Below are positions 1 to 7,509 of a DNA stretch of 23,651 bases, piece by piece (position 1 is the first letter of the stretch; each line of letters opens with the position of its first letter). The position numbers were made by a program, and so were the translations under genes. The DNA lies in NCBI GenBank assembly GCA_030601605.1, contig JAUVTI010000012.1, forward strand, positions 1-23,651, read 5' to 3'. The DNA is from Gemmatimonadales bacterium (GTDB taxonomy: Bacteria; Gemmatimonadota; Gemmatimonadetes; Gemmatimonadales; GWC2-71-9). The notes under the pieces were generated by a model, which was not told the DNA's origin, made no database searches, and was given only the letters and a program-made list of their open reading frames with translations.

Positions 1-109
1 CAAGGAAGGGCCGCGGGGTTGGCAGACAAGCTCTCAATAGGCCCGGGGCGCAGCCTGCCGGGTGCAGACGCCCCTCGGGTCGCCCCCGCCACCCCCTGCC
101 GCCACGGCG

Positions 110-134
110 GGATCGCAGCCCCAGGTTGCGATCC
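110..134. promoter_or_regulatory. Perfect 8-bp inverted repeat upstream of the MerR-like gene
   Basis: GGATCGCA (110-117) and TGCGATCC (127-134) form a perfect inverted repeat with a 9-base spacer, 57 bases before the predicted start at 191. No T-tract follows, so an intrinsic terminator of an upstream gene is less likely than an operator, possibly for autoregulation. The rest of bases 1-190 shows no convincing gene; open frames run through it only because of its GC richness, and whether the end of an upstream gene is included cannot be decided. Confidence 0.3.
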
Positions 135-155
135 TGTGTTCAAGGGAACCGAATC

Positions 156-164
156 TGCTATCTT
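156..164 (+). promoter_or_regulatory. Possible extended -10 promoter element
   Basis: TGCTATCTT reads as an extended -10 (TGn followed by TATCTT, 4 of 6 matches to TATAAT), about 26 bases before the ATG at 191. No good -35 lies at 17 bases, but an extended -10 can partly compensate. It sits just downstream of the inverted repeat at 110-134, a plausible arrangement for a regulated promoter. This is a pattern match only. Confidence 0.25.
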
Positions 165-190
165 GCTTACCTGAACCTCCATTGGGGCCC

Positions 191-916
191 ATGAGCGACA
201 CGCCGCTCTACACGCTGCGCCAGATAGCCAGGCAGCTCGACCTCCCGGAGTCGACCGCCCGCTACTACCGGGACGCCTTCGCTACGCACATCGCCACCAT
301 GGGGATGGGGCGGCGGCGGCGCTACCCCGAGGAGGCCGTGACCACCCTGAAGCTGATCGCCGACGCGTACGCCCGGGGCCGCACACGGGACGAGATCGAC
401 GCCCAGCTCTTCGGCGGCGCGGACGCCATGCGCGCGCAGCCGCACACCACTCCCCGCGATCCCGAGCCGGCGTTCACCCACATCCCCGACGGGGAGCCGG
501 AGCGCCCGCAGTTGATGTGGCAGGTCGTGCGGGAGCTGGCTCGGTTGGGTGACGCGGTCGAGCGGACCCAGCTGATGGTGGGGGAGCTGGCGGAGCAACT
601 GGTGCAGCAGGCCGATCGGACCCTGCCCCCACCGCGCCCAGAGTCCACATCCGACGCATCGCCCCAGGCGGCCGTCCCCGAAGCCGCACCTGCGGCGCCG
701 CCCGTCGACACCTCACGGATCGAGCGCGAGCTGGAAGCGCTGCGCCAGGAGCTCACCAACGAGCGGGAGTTGGTCGATCGCCTGCGCAAGTCCAAGCTGG
801 ACATCGAGCGCCGCGCGGCCGAGGCGGAGGCGCAGCTGAAGGACGGGCCCGGGTCCCGCTCGGTATTCGGGCGGTTCCGGTCCCGCTCCCAGGACGATAA
901 GGAGGGCGGCGAGTAG
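191..916 (+). CDS. MerR-type HTH protein with C-terminal coiled coil
   Basis: Predicted DNA-binding protein of 241 residues. The N-terminus (about residues 6-45) reads as a MerR-like winged helix: YTLRQIARQLDLPESTARYY followed by a basic RRRRYP wing and a second helix. A proline-rich linker follows, then a charged helical stretch near residues 175-220 (IERELEALRQELTNERE) that should form a coiled coil for dimerisation. No cysteines or obvious ligand-binding domain are seen, so the classical metal-sensing MerR role is not supported. An upstream GTG at 62 would add 43 low-complexity residues before the HTH; the ATG at 191 puts the HTH at the N-terminus as the family expects. The gene lies 16 bases before pcm and may be co-transcribed with it. 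Target genes are unknown. Confidence 0.75.
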   Translation: MSDTPLYTLRQIARQLDLPESTARYYRDAFATHIATMGMGRRRRYPEEAVTTLKLIADAYARGRTRDEIDAQLFGGADAMRAQPHTTPRDPEPAFTHIPDGEPERPQLMWQVVRELARLGDAVERTQLMVGELAEQLVQQADRTLPPPRPESTSDASPQAAVPEAAPAAPPVDTSRIERELEALRQELTNERELVDRLRKSKLDIERRAAEAEAQLKDGPGSRSVFGRFRSRSQDDKEGGE

Positions 917-932
917 CCGTCGCCCCGCCTCC

Positions 933-1577
933 GTGGGACGCGTAGAGGATCCCCGGATACGCCAGATGGTGCGTCGCCAGCTCGCGGCGCGTGACATCAA
1001 GGACCGACGCGTGCTCGCCGCCATGGCGTCCGTGCCGCGCGAGTGCTTCGTGCCACCCCACCTGCGCGATCAGGCCTATGCCGACTCCCCGCTCCCGGTG
1101 GGCCACGATCAGACGATCTCCCAACCCTACATCGTGGCCCTGATGACGCAGGAGGCGGGTCTGGATCGGCATGCCAGGGTGTTGGACGTGGGCACCGGGA
1201 CCGGTTACCAGGCCGCGATACTGGCCAAGATCGCCCACCACGTCTGGACCATCGAGCGCATCGCCGAGCTGGCCCACGCGGCTGAGGCGCGGCTCGCCAA
1301 TCTCGGCGTCCGCAACGTCACGTCCCTCGTCGGCGACGGGGCGATGGGACACCCGGAGGCCGCCCCCTACGATGCCATCGTCGTGGCCGCGGCCGCTCCC
1401 GAGCCGCCCACCGCTCTGCTCGAGCAGCTCGCTGTCCAGGGCCGGCTGGTCATCCCTCTGGGCGACCGCGCGCTCCAGGAGCTCACCGTGGTCGAGCGCA
1501 CCGCGACGGGCTTCCACCACCACATGGCCGGCGCGTGCCGCTTCGTCCCGCTCGTCTCGAGCGAGGCCTTCTCCTGA
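933..1577 (+). CDS. pcm: Protein-L-isoaspartate O-methyltransferase
   Basis: Repairs isoaspartyl residues in aged proteins by methylation from S-adenosylmethionine. The 214-residue length is normal for the family. Visible signatures are the active-site region VGHDQTISQPYIVALM (residues 56-71) and the SAM-binding motif I VLDVGTGTGYQAAILA (83-98), then a GDG motif II-like turn and a C-terminal strand that ends normally. The start is a GTG at 933, 16 bases after the preceding stop; the alignment begins close to this residue. The 3' end overlaps the most upstream start of the endonuclease IV gene, implying translational coupling. In many bacteria pcm is next to surE; here surE is nearby but convergent, with nfo in between. 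Confidence 0.93.
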   Translation: MGRVEDPRIRQMVRRQLAARDIKDRRVLAAMASVPRECFVPPHLRDQAYADSPLPVGHDQTISQPYIVALMTQEAGLDRHARVLDVGTGTGYQAAILAKIAHHVWTIERIAELAHAAEARLANLGVRNVTSLVGDGAMGHPEAAPYDAIVVAAAAPEPPTALLEQLAVQGRLVIPLGDRALQELTVVERTATGFHHHMAGACRFVPLVSSEAFS

Positions 1578-2440
1578 GCGAACCGCTCCTGCTCGGAGCT
1601 CACGTCTCCACCGCCGGCGGCGTGGCGAGCGCGCCGGCCCGCGGCGCCGAGATCGGCGCGACCGCGATCCAGATCTTCACCAAGACGCCGAACCAGTGGC
1701 GCGAGCCCCAGCTGCGCAAGGAAGAGGTGGCGGAGTTCCCTGGGGAGCTCGAGCGTTCCGGCATCCAGGCCGTGGTCTCGCACGACTCCTACCTCATCAA
1801 CCTCGCCTCTCCGGTTCCGGCGCTCCGGGCCCGCTCCATAATCAGCTTCAAGGGAGAGATCGCGCGCTGCGACGAGCTCGGCGTGCCCTACGTCGTGACG
1901 CATCCGGGGAACTACATGGACGACCGGGAGGCCGGCATCAGGCGCAACGCCGCGGCCTACGAGGAGTGCCTGACGGCGGTCTCGGAACCGCGCATCCTCA
2001 TCGAGACGACCGCGGGGTCGGGAACGGCTCTGGGCGCCACCTTCGAAGAGCTGGCCGAGCTACGCGAGCGGGTGCGGCCCGAGCTGCGCGAGCGCATCGG
2101 GTTCTGCGCCGACACCTGCCATCTGTATGCCGCGGGATACGACCTGGTGGAGGACTGGGACGGCGTGTGGCGCGCGTGGGACGAGGCTATCGGCCTGGAG
2201 CACCTCGCGTGCCTCCATCTCAACGACTCGAAGACGCCCCTCGGCTCGCGGCGCGATCGTCATGAGCTGATCGGAGAGGGAACGCTGGGCCCCGAACCGT
2301 TCCGCCGCGCGATGCGGGACCCACGCTTCGACGGCGTCATCAAGATCATCGAGACGCCAAAGGGAGACGACGGCGTGAAGACGGACCGCCGCATGCTGCG
2401 CCGCCTGAAGGGGTACAGGCGCTCGCCCCGCGGGGGCTAG
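1535..2440 (+). CDS. nfo: Endonuclease IV (AP endonuclease)
   Basis: Zinc-dependent AP endonuclease that cleaves 5' of abasic sites in base-excision repair. The AP endonuclease 2 family is recognised from GAHVSTAGG at the N-terminus and a complete set of tri-zinc ligands in order: His in VVSHDSYL, His in VTHPGNY, Glu in ILIETTAGSG, Asp and His in CADTCHLY, His in CLHLNDSK, Asp and His in RRDRHELIGEG, and Glu in IIETPKG. The start is uncertain. GTG 1535 overlaps pcm by 43 bases and adds about 13 residues before the conserved region. A CTG at 1574, overlapping the pcm stop, would give MSEPLLLGAHVS, closer to the family's usual start. Tight overlap with pcm suggests one macromolecule-repair transcript. 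Confidence 0.95.
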   Translation: MPLRPARLERGLLLSEPLLLGAHVSTAGGVASAPARGAEIGATAIQIFTKTPNQWREPQLRKEEVAEFPGELERSGIQAVVSHDSYLINLASPVPALRARSIISFKGEIARCDELGVPYVVTHPGNYMDDREAGIRRNAAAYEECLTAVSEPRILIETTAGSGTALGATFEELAELRERVRPELRERIGFCADTCHLYAAGYDLVEDWDGVWRAWDEAIGLEHLACLHLNDSKTPLGSRRDRHELIGEGTLGPEPFRRAMRDPRFDGVIKIIETPKGDDGVKTDRRMLRRLKGYRRSPRGG

Positions 2441-2443
2441 CGC
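2419..2443. terminator. Bidirectional hairpin between convergent nfo and surE
   Basis: GCGCT (2419-2423) pairs with AGCGC (2439-2443) and GCCCC (2425-2429) with GGGGC (2433-2437), leaving one mismatch and a 3-base loop. The hairpin spans the nfo stop codon and ends one base before the surE stop. No T-tract is seen on either strand, so it could be a factor-assisted bidirectional terminator or chance in GC-rich sequence. Confidence 0.35.
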
Positions 2444-3313
2444 TCAGCCACCTTCCTCCTGCGGGACGTCCCTCTCCAGCAACGGCTTCAGGGTCTCCAG
2501 GGCCCGCATGTCGGTCTGGTCGATCTTGAACGGCGTGATGACGATGTAGCCGCGGTTGAAGCCGTACAGATCGGTGCCGTCGACATCGTCGAACGCCGGC
2601 TGCCAGCTGTCCCAGAAATAGAGACGTCTGCGGGGCGAAGTGCGTGGCTCATAGCTCGACGTGTTGGGAGCGACGCTCTGCCGCACGACCCGAACTCCCA
2701 TGAATGGGCGCGAGCTGGCGGCCGGCACGTTCACATTGAGAAACATCCCGGGCTCGATGGCGCCCCCCTCCCTGAGCTGTTGCACCAGGGTCTTCATGAA
2801 GCCCGCGGCGGCTTCGTAGTCCTCGTACGTCCCCGCACCCATCGATACGGCGATTGCCGGCACCCCATGGAACGCCGCCTCCCTTGCGGCGGCCACCGTG
2901 CCGGACAGCCACGACGTGAGGCCCACGTTGTCTCCGGTGTTGATCCCGGAGACAACGAGGTCCGGCAGCGTGTCGATCAGAGCGTCGAGGGCCAGGCGCA
3001 TCGCGGTGGCGGGCCTGGCATCGATCGCGTACCACTCGATGCCGTGCTTGTTGGAGAACTCGTCGACCGTGATCGGGTTGCTCAGCCGGATTCCGTGCGA
3101 CACCCCGCTCTGCTGGCCCTCCGGCGCGGCCACGACGACGGCGGCAATCGAGACCAGTGAGTCCACCAACGCGCGAATGCCGGGCGCGTTGTAGCCGTCG
3201 TCGTTGGTGACCAGGATCGTGAAGGGCCGCTCCGGCGCCTCCTGTGCGGCGGCCTCACGGTGCCAGGGGAGCACCAGCGCCAAGAGTATGAGGCTCAAGA
3301 GGACTCGTCGCAT
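2444..3313 (-). CDS. surE: SurE family 5'/3'-nucleotidase with signal peptide
   Basis: Metal-dependent nucleoside monophosphate phosphatase, 289 residues. Family signatures are ILVTNDDGYNAPGIRAL (residues 33-49, metal ligands at D38-D39), APEGQQSGVSHGIRLS, VSGINTGDNVG and SGTVAAAREAAFHGVPAIAVS. The chosen ATG at 3313 has a strong AGGAAGG ribosome site 8 bases upstream. It begins MRRVLLSLILLALVLPW and ends AAAQ before the catalytic domain, a clear signal peptide. Classical SurE is cytoplasmic, so export to the periplasm is unusual and suggests nucleotide or phosphate scavenging rather than intracellular stress repair. Start codons further upstream would place the hydrophobic segment internally and lack a comparable ribosome site. 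The gene is convergent with nfo and divergent from the porin operon. Confidence 0.92.
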   Translation of the reverse strand: MRRVLLSLILLALVLPWHREAAAQEAPERPFTILVTNDDGYNAPGIRALVDSLVSIAAVVVAAPEGQQSGVSHGIRLSNPITVDEFSNKHGIEWYAIDARPATAMRLALDALIDTLPDLVVSGINTGDNVGLTSWLSGTVAAAREAAFHGVPAIAVSMGAGTYEDYEAAAGFMKTLVQQLREGGAIEPGMFLNVNVPAASSRPFMGVRVVRQSVAPNTSSYEPRTSPRRRLYFWDSWQPAFDDVDGTDLYGFNRGYIVITPFKIDQTDMRALETLKPLLERDVPQEEGG

Positions 3314-3410
3314 TGTCAGCCTTCCTGGATTATGCTTCTGCCGCGGGCGGAACATCATGATGCAACACGAACTACGAGAAGATGCCCATTTGCCGTCCCG
3401 AGGCAACCGC

Positions 3411-3497
3411 GTGAACCACACATCCCCCTTGTTGCGGTACATCGTCCTGGCGACGGTGTTCCTCGGCGCGTCCCCGGTGGCATCCGACATTGCTTAG
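3411..3497 (+). CDS. Possible 28-residue signal-peptide-like micro-ORF
   Basis: A GTG at 3411, preceded by GAGG about 8 bases upstream, opens a 28-codon frame: a short polar N-terminus, a hydrophobic core (YIVLATVFLGASPVA) and an abrupt stop. It looks like a signal peptide with no mature protein. It lies in the 257-base gap between surE and the porin gene, on the porin strand, 73 bases before the porin start. It may be an upstream leader peptide, a remnant or chance. No homology is claimed. Confidence 0.15.
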   Translation: MNHTSPLLRYIVLATVFLGASPVASDIA

Positions 3498-3511
3498 GGG
3501 CGCCCAGACCG

Positions 3512-3555
3512 TGGTCCAACGCGCGTGCGCGCGGTATGGCGCTCGTATTGGACCA
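3512..3555. promoter_or_regulatory. Inverted repeat upstream of the porin/metal-transport operon
   Basis: TGGTCCAA (3512-3519) and TTGGACCA (3548-3555) are exact reverse complements separated by 28 bases, which contain a smaller GCGC-gtgc-GCGC palindrome. The right arm ends 5 bases before the ribosome site of the porin gene. The pair could be an operator for a dimeric metal-responsive repressor, or an mRNA hairpin in the 5' leader controlling translation. It is not a recognisable AT-rich Fur/Zur box. The remainder of 3314-3511 shows no other clear signal apart from the micro-ORF. Confidence 0.35.
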
Positions 3556-3570
3556 ATGCAGAGGACCTGG

Positions 3571-4854
3571 ATGCGGATATCGGCGGCACTGCTGGTGACC
3601 CTCTGTGCCGGCGCAGCGGCAACGCCCGCCGTGGCACAGCAACCAGAGCGGGCAGATTCCCTCGAGCAGGAAATCCGCCGGCTCAAGGCCCGCCTGGACT
3701 CACTGGAGGCCCTGCTCCGACAGCTCATTCGGCAGGGTCAGGACACCTCCGGGGTCTCCGACGAGTTGGCCGCCCTGCGCGCCGCGGCCCAGGCCGCCGG
3801 CGAGCCGGCGCAGGACACCACGGCGCAGCAGGAGAGCAAGACCCGCGGCCTCAGCATCCTGAACCCGGAGATCAGCGTCACGGGAGACGTCGTAGGCTAC
3901 TACCTGGCGCCGGACGGCGCGGACAGCCGGGTCAGCGCCGTTCCCCGGGAGTTCGAGTTCTCGTTCCAGGCGGCGATCGACCCCTACACCCGGACGAAGG
4001 TCTTCGTGGGGTATGAGGAGGGGCTCCGCATCGCGGGCTTCCCCACGGGGGAAGGAGAAGAAGAAGAGGGAGGGTTCAAGCTCGAGGAGGGCTATCTCTA
4101 CTGGGTGGGCTTGCCCGGCAACCTCGGCTTGAAAGCCGGCAAGTTCCGCCAGGAGATCGGCAATTACAATCGCTGGCACACCCACGCCCTGTACGAGACG
4201 GACCGCTCGATGCCGTCTATCGTCTTCTTGGGGGATGACGGCCTCATACAGACGGGGATCAGTCTCGTGTCGCCCGCCCTCGCTCTGGGGCCTTCCACCA
4301 ACACGGCGACCTTCGAGCTCACGGCCGGCACGAACGAGGCCCTGTTCGGGGACGGGGCCGAGCCAAGCTACCTCGGACGGCTGCAGAGCTTCTGGGATCT
4401 GGGCCCGAGCACGTACCTGCAGCTGGGCGGCAACGGCCTCTGGGGACAGAGCAGCGGGGACTCGCTCGAGACCACGTTGTGGAGCCTCGACTTCGCCTTC
4501 AGCTGGGCTCCGCCAGCCCGGGCTCTGTACCAGTCGCTCCACTTCAAGGGCGAGTGGTACTGGGTGAAGCGGGAGATCACCGGAGCAGGCCCGTGGCAGA
4601 AGGGCGGCTACCTCCAGGCCAATTACAAGGCGGGACGCCGCTGGGTGTTCGGAACGCGGGCCGACTACCTTGCCGCAGTGGGGACCGACCCGGCCTACCT
4701 GCAGGTAGTACCCAGCATCACGTGGTGGCAGAGCGAGTGGGTGTACCTGCGCGCACAGTACAACTACCTGAAACCCGAAAACGGTGGCGGCAACCACACG
4801 CTGTTCCTGCAGGTTGTGTGGGCAATAGGCCCGCACCGGCACGAGAACTACTGA
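3571..4854 (+). CDS. Outer-membrane porin with N-terminal coiled coil
   Basis: Predicted outer-membrane channel of 427 residues. It starts with the signal peptide MRISAALLVTLCAGAAA up to AVAQQ, then an amphipathic heptad segment (about residues 28-55, LEQEIRRLKARLDSLEALL). That is typical of trimeric porins whose coiled coil sits in the periplasm. A linker and then alternating aromatic beta-strand sequence follow, ending HRHENY. The layout resembles OprO/OprP-like or zinc-regulated porin families, but the exact family is not certain. An acidic run (GEGEEEEGG, about residues 160-168) is likely in a loop and could attract divalent cations. ATG 3571 has AGAGGA at good spacing and starts exactly at the signal peptide; ATG 3556 is an alternative. 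The gene is first of five and lies 14 bases before the ABC binding protein, suggesting it brings in the same substrate. Confidence 0.8.
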   Translation: MRISAALLVTLCAGAAATPAVAQQPERADSLEQEIRRLKARLDSLEALLRQLIRQGQDTSGVSDELAALRAAAQAAGEPAQDTTAQQESKTRGLSILNPEISVTGDVVGYYLAPDGADSRVSAVPREFEFSFQAAIDPYTRTKVFVGYEEGLRIAGFPTGEGEEEEGGFKLEEGYLYWVGLPGNLGLKAGKFRQEIGNYNRWHTHALYETDRSMPSIVFLGDDGLIQTGISLVSPALALGPSTNTATFELTAGTNEALFGDGAEPSYLGRLQSFWDLGPSTYLQLGGNGLWGQSSGDSLETTLWSLDFAFSWAPPARALYQSLHFKGEWYWVKREITGAGPWQKGGYLQANYKAGRRWVFGTRADYLAAVGTDPAYLQVVPSITWWQSEWVYLRAQYNYLKPENGGGNHTLFLQVVWAIGPHRHENY

Positions 4855-4868
4855 GGACCATTGAGCAT

Positions 4869-5936
4869 ATGACTCAGAGGAACCCGTGGAGTGCTGCGCG
4901 CCGCCTGGGCGCGCTCGTCGGCACGGTCATCGCAGTCGCGGGCCCGGCGCGAGCGCAGGAGCTCAAGGTCGTGACGACGCTTCCCACCTACGCGGCCATC
5001 GCCAGAGAGGTGACCGGCGACCTGGCCGATGTGCGGGCGATCGCGCGCGGCGACCAGGATCCTCATTTCGTGAATCCACGCCCGAGCTTCGCGGCCGCCG
5101 TGCAGAAAGCCGACATCTTCGTGGTCACGGGCCTCGACCTGGAGCTGTGGGTTCCGGCCATCCTGGATCGCGCCAATAACCCGAACGTGCTCGAAGGCGA
5201 ACCCGGCAATGTGGTTGCCTACTCCGGAGTCAGGCTGCTCCAGGTCCCGGCCAACGTCTCCCGCTCCGGGGGCGACGTCCACGTCTTCGGAAACCCACAC
5301 ATCCACACCGATCCGATCAACGGCATTCTCATAGCGCGCAACATCGCCGCCGGGCTCAAGCGCGTGGATCCGGAGCACGCCGCCGAGTACGATGCCAACC
5401 TCGCGGACTTCGAGTCACGCCTGCTGCAGCGGCTGTTCGGAGAGGAGATCATCGAACTGCTGGGCGCCGAGACACTCCTCAACCTCGCCCGAGGAGAGCA
5501 GTTCTGGGAGTTCCTCTCCAGCCAGAGCTTCCAGGGAAAGCCGCTCGTCGAATACCTCGGCGGCTGGCTGGCCGAAGCGGCTCCGTTCCGCGGACGCCGC
5601 ATGGTGTGCTACCACAAGAACTGGGCCTACTTCAGCGATCGGTTCCAGATAGAGTGTGCCATGTACGTGGAGCCGAAGCCAGGCATCCCGGCAGGACCCG
5701 GCCATGTCGAGGATGTCATGGAGTTCATTGACCGGGAAAACATTCGAGTGTTGTTTGCGGCGAACTATTTCAGCCAGCGCCAGGTGGAGCGGGTCGCCTC
5801 CCGTACCGGCGCTGCGGCGCTGATGGTGCCCGAGCACGTCGAGGGGGAGGAGGGAGTGGACGACTACTTCACACTGATCGACACGTGGGTGCGACGGCTC
5901 GCCCAGAGTTTCACCGAGCGGCGCGCCCATCCATAG
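4869..5936 (+). CDS. Zinc/manganese ABC transporter substrate-binding protein
   Basis: Periplasmic cluster A-I metal-binding protein (ZnuA/TroA family), 355 residues, with a signal peptide ending ARAQ near residue 30. Candidate metal ligands are H66 in DQDPHF, H144 in NPHIHTDP, H249 in CYHKNWAYF and an Asp at 331/332 in GVDDYF. A His at the third position is the pattern of zinc-binding members; manganese binders such as PsaA carry Glu there, so zinc is favoured. The usual tryptophan in the second motif is replaced by H146, a possible extra ligand. The His-rich loop of many ZnuA proteins is absent. The ATG follows the porin stop by 14 bases with GAGGA nearby. The cognate permease gene follows by 39 bases, but no ATPase gene accompanies it. 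Confidence 0.88.
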   Translation: MTQRNPWSAARRLGALVGTVIAVAGPARAQELKVVTTLPTYAAIAREVTGDLADVRAIARGDQDPHFVNPRPSFAAAVQKADIFVVTGLDLELWVPAILDRANNPNVLEGEPGNVVAYSGVRLLQVPANVSRSGGDVHVFGNPHIHTDPINGILIARNIAAGLKRVDPEHAAEYDANLADFESRLLQRLFGEEIIELLGAETLLNLARGEQFWEFLSSQSFQGKPLVEYLGGWLAEAAPFRGRRMVCYHKNWAYFSDRFQIECAMYVEPKPGIPAGPGHVEDVMEFIDRENIRVLFAANYFSQRQVERVASRTGAAALMVPEHVEGEEGVDDYFTLIDTWVRRLAQSFTERRAHP

Positions 5937-5975
5937 AACAGGCACCGGTGACCCAATGACAGAACTGGCAGGGCG

Positions 5976-6884
5976 ATGTTCGACCTGATGCTCCCGGCCC
6001 TCGTGGCCGCACTGATCCTGGTAGGCCTCCACGCGTATATGGGCATCCACATCATCGCCCGGGGTGTGATCTTCGTGGACCTGGCGCTCGCCCAGGTCGC
6101 CGCGCTCGGCTGGGCCGCCGCCGGGCTCGGGCTGGGACACGACCTCGGGCAACTGCTGGGCATCTCGGACGCCACCGCCGGCTATTTCATCGGCCTCGCC
6201 GCCACATTGATCGCCGCCGCTCTGTTCAGCATGAGCCGGATGAAGCATGCCTACGTGCCGCAGGAAGCGATCATCGGGATCGTGTATGTGGCAGCCACCG
6301 CCGGAACGATCCTGCTCGCCGCGCAGGCGCCGCGGGGCTCGGAGCACGTGGAGCATCTGCTCACCGGCAGCCTGCTGTGGGTCACGTGGCCCGAGATCAT
6401 CAAGACGGCGATCATCTACGGGCTCATCGGGGCTGTTCATTGGCTCCTCCGTGAGCGGTTCCTCACGATTTCCCTCAGGCCGCATGAGGCCGCGGCCCGT
6501 GGGTGGAGGGTCCGGGGGTGGGATTTCGTGTTCTACGCGCTGTTCGGCGTTATGGTCACGTTGTCGGTTGCCATCGCGGGCGTGTTGGTTGTCTTCAGCT
6601 TTCTGGTGATCCCCGCCGTGATCGCGTTCCTGTTCACGTCCCGGACGAGCTACCTGCTGGCGATCGCCTGGGCTTCCGGTATCGCGGCCACCGTGGTCGG
6701 CCTCTATGCCTCGTACGTCACCGACATGCCCACGGGCCCCGTGATCGTCTGTGCCTTCGCCGCCGCACTCGTGCTGGCCTTCGCACTCAGGGGGGTGCTG
6801 CGCGACAAGCTGCGCGACGAGCGCGTGGGCGAAACCTGGGATCGGCTGCCGGTGGCCGAGGGAGAAGTGCGCACCGATGGCTGA
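5976..6884 (+). CDS. ABC-3 family metal transporter permease
   Basis: Inner-membrane permease of the zinc/manganese (ZnuB/TroC/MntB) type, 302 residues with about eight hydrophobic segments spread over its length. Family features are the N-terminal GIHIIARGVIFVDLALAQVA, where this family has its conserved Ala/Asp-rich helix, the central cytoplasmic segment and VVFSFLVIPAVIAFLF in the second half. ATG 5976 is preceded by GGCAGGG. It should pair with the upstream binding protein to import Zn2+ or Mn2+. The C-terminal tail (after about residue 272) is hydrophilic and charged. Its stop overlaps the ATG of the next gene (ATGGCTGA), indicating translational coupling. The ATP-binding subunit must come from elsewhere in the genome. 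Confidence 0.9.
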   Translation: MFDLMLPALVAALILVGLHAYMGIHIIARGVIFVDLALAQVAALGWAAAGLGLGHDLGQLLGISDATAGYFIGLAATLIAAALFSMSRMKHAYVPQEAIIGIVYVAATAGTILLAAQAPRGSEHVEHLLTGSLLWVTWPEIIKTAIIYGLIGAVHWLLRERFLTISLRPHEAAARGWRVRGWDFVFYALFGVMVTLSVAIAGVLVVFSFLVIPAVIAFLFTSRTSYLLAIAWASGIAATVVGLYASYVTDMPTGPVIVCAFAAALVLAFALRGVLRDKLRDERVGETWDRLPVAEGEVRTDG

Positions 6885-7509
6885 TCGGAGGACCCGGCTC
6901 GCGGTCGCGCTGTGCGTGGCTCTCACCGCCGTGCCGGTGACGGCCGCCCACGCGCAGGTCTTTGCGGAGTTCGGGACCGGGGCCACGTGGAGCTCCATAC
7001 TGGTGCGCGACACCATCGTGGACGGGTTTACCGCACAGCCGGCCATCGCCCCCACGTTGGGCATCGCCGTCGGCACGCCGCTCGGGCCGAAGTACGAGGT
7101 CGCAGTCGGGCTCGCGTGGGCCCGCAGCGACCTCCAGCAGAAGCAGACCGAAGGGTCCAGGGACATCATCCCGCTCACCGTGTGGACCGGAACGCTGGAC
7201 CTGCGCTGGCGGATTCTGCCCTGGGCATCGGCGCAGGCCTCCATCGGCGCCGTGAAGTACTCCGCTGCCGATGAGGGGCGGCAGGCCACGCTGTTCCGCA
7301 ACGACCAGCCGCTCGAGCCGACGGTGGGGCTCGGAGTCCGGGTGGATCATCCGTTGGGTCGACACTTCCTGGTGGCGCTGGACCTCGAGTGGGGGCTCCA
7401 TCGCTTCCGGACACAGGCGCTGAGTGAGACCGGCTTCGGGAGCCGCATAGTGAACCGCGTATTCCTCGGCGCCACGTTGAGGTGGAGCAATGCGGAAACG
7501 ACGCGCTAG
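6877..7509 (+). CDS. Small outer-membrane beta-barrel protein
   Basis: A 210-residue exported protein: signal peptide (RLAVALCVALTAVPVTA, cleavage probably after HAQ), then alternating hydrophobic/polar strands such as YEVAVGLAWARSDL, LDLRWRILPWASAQASIG and FLVALDLEWGLHRF, typical of an eight-stranded OmpA/OmpW-like barrel. The last strand (RVFLGATLRWS) is followed by seven further residues (NAETTR and the preceding link), so a classical terminal aromatic is not exactly at the end. Its ATG overlaps the permease stop by 8 bases, and its 3' end overlaps the next gene by 20 bases. It is therefore almost certainly in the same transcript as the metal permease. The family is not recognised more precisely and the substrate is unknown. 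Confidence 0.75.
   Translation: MADRRTRLAVALCVALTAVPVTAAHAQVFAEFGTGATWSSILVRDTIVDGFTAQPAIAPTLGIAVGTPLGPKYEVAVGLAWARSDLQQKQTEGSRDIIPLTVWTGTLDLRWRILPWASAQASIGAVKYSAADEGRQATLFRNDQPLEPTVGLGVRVDHPLGRHFLVALDLEWGLHRFRTQALSETGFGSRIVNRVFLGATLRWSNAETTR

Noticed and set aside
62..190. N-terminal extension of the MerR-like protein from GTG 62
   Set aside because: The added 43 residues are Pro/Ala-rich and precede the HTH, and the candidate regulatory repeat and -10 element fall inside them.
3571..6884. Complete zinc ABC transporter in one locus
   Set aside because: No ATPase with Walker A and LSGG-type signature is encoded anywhere between 3314 and 8226.
5415..7301. Long open frame on the minus strand (over 600 codons) opposite the binding protein and permease
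   Set aside because: It is rich in Arg, Gly, His and Pro with no recognisable domain, and lies antisense to two clear transporter genes. It is a by-product of GC-rich codon use.
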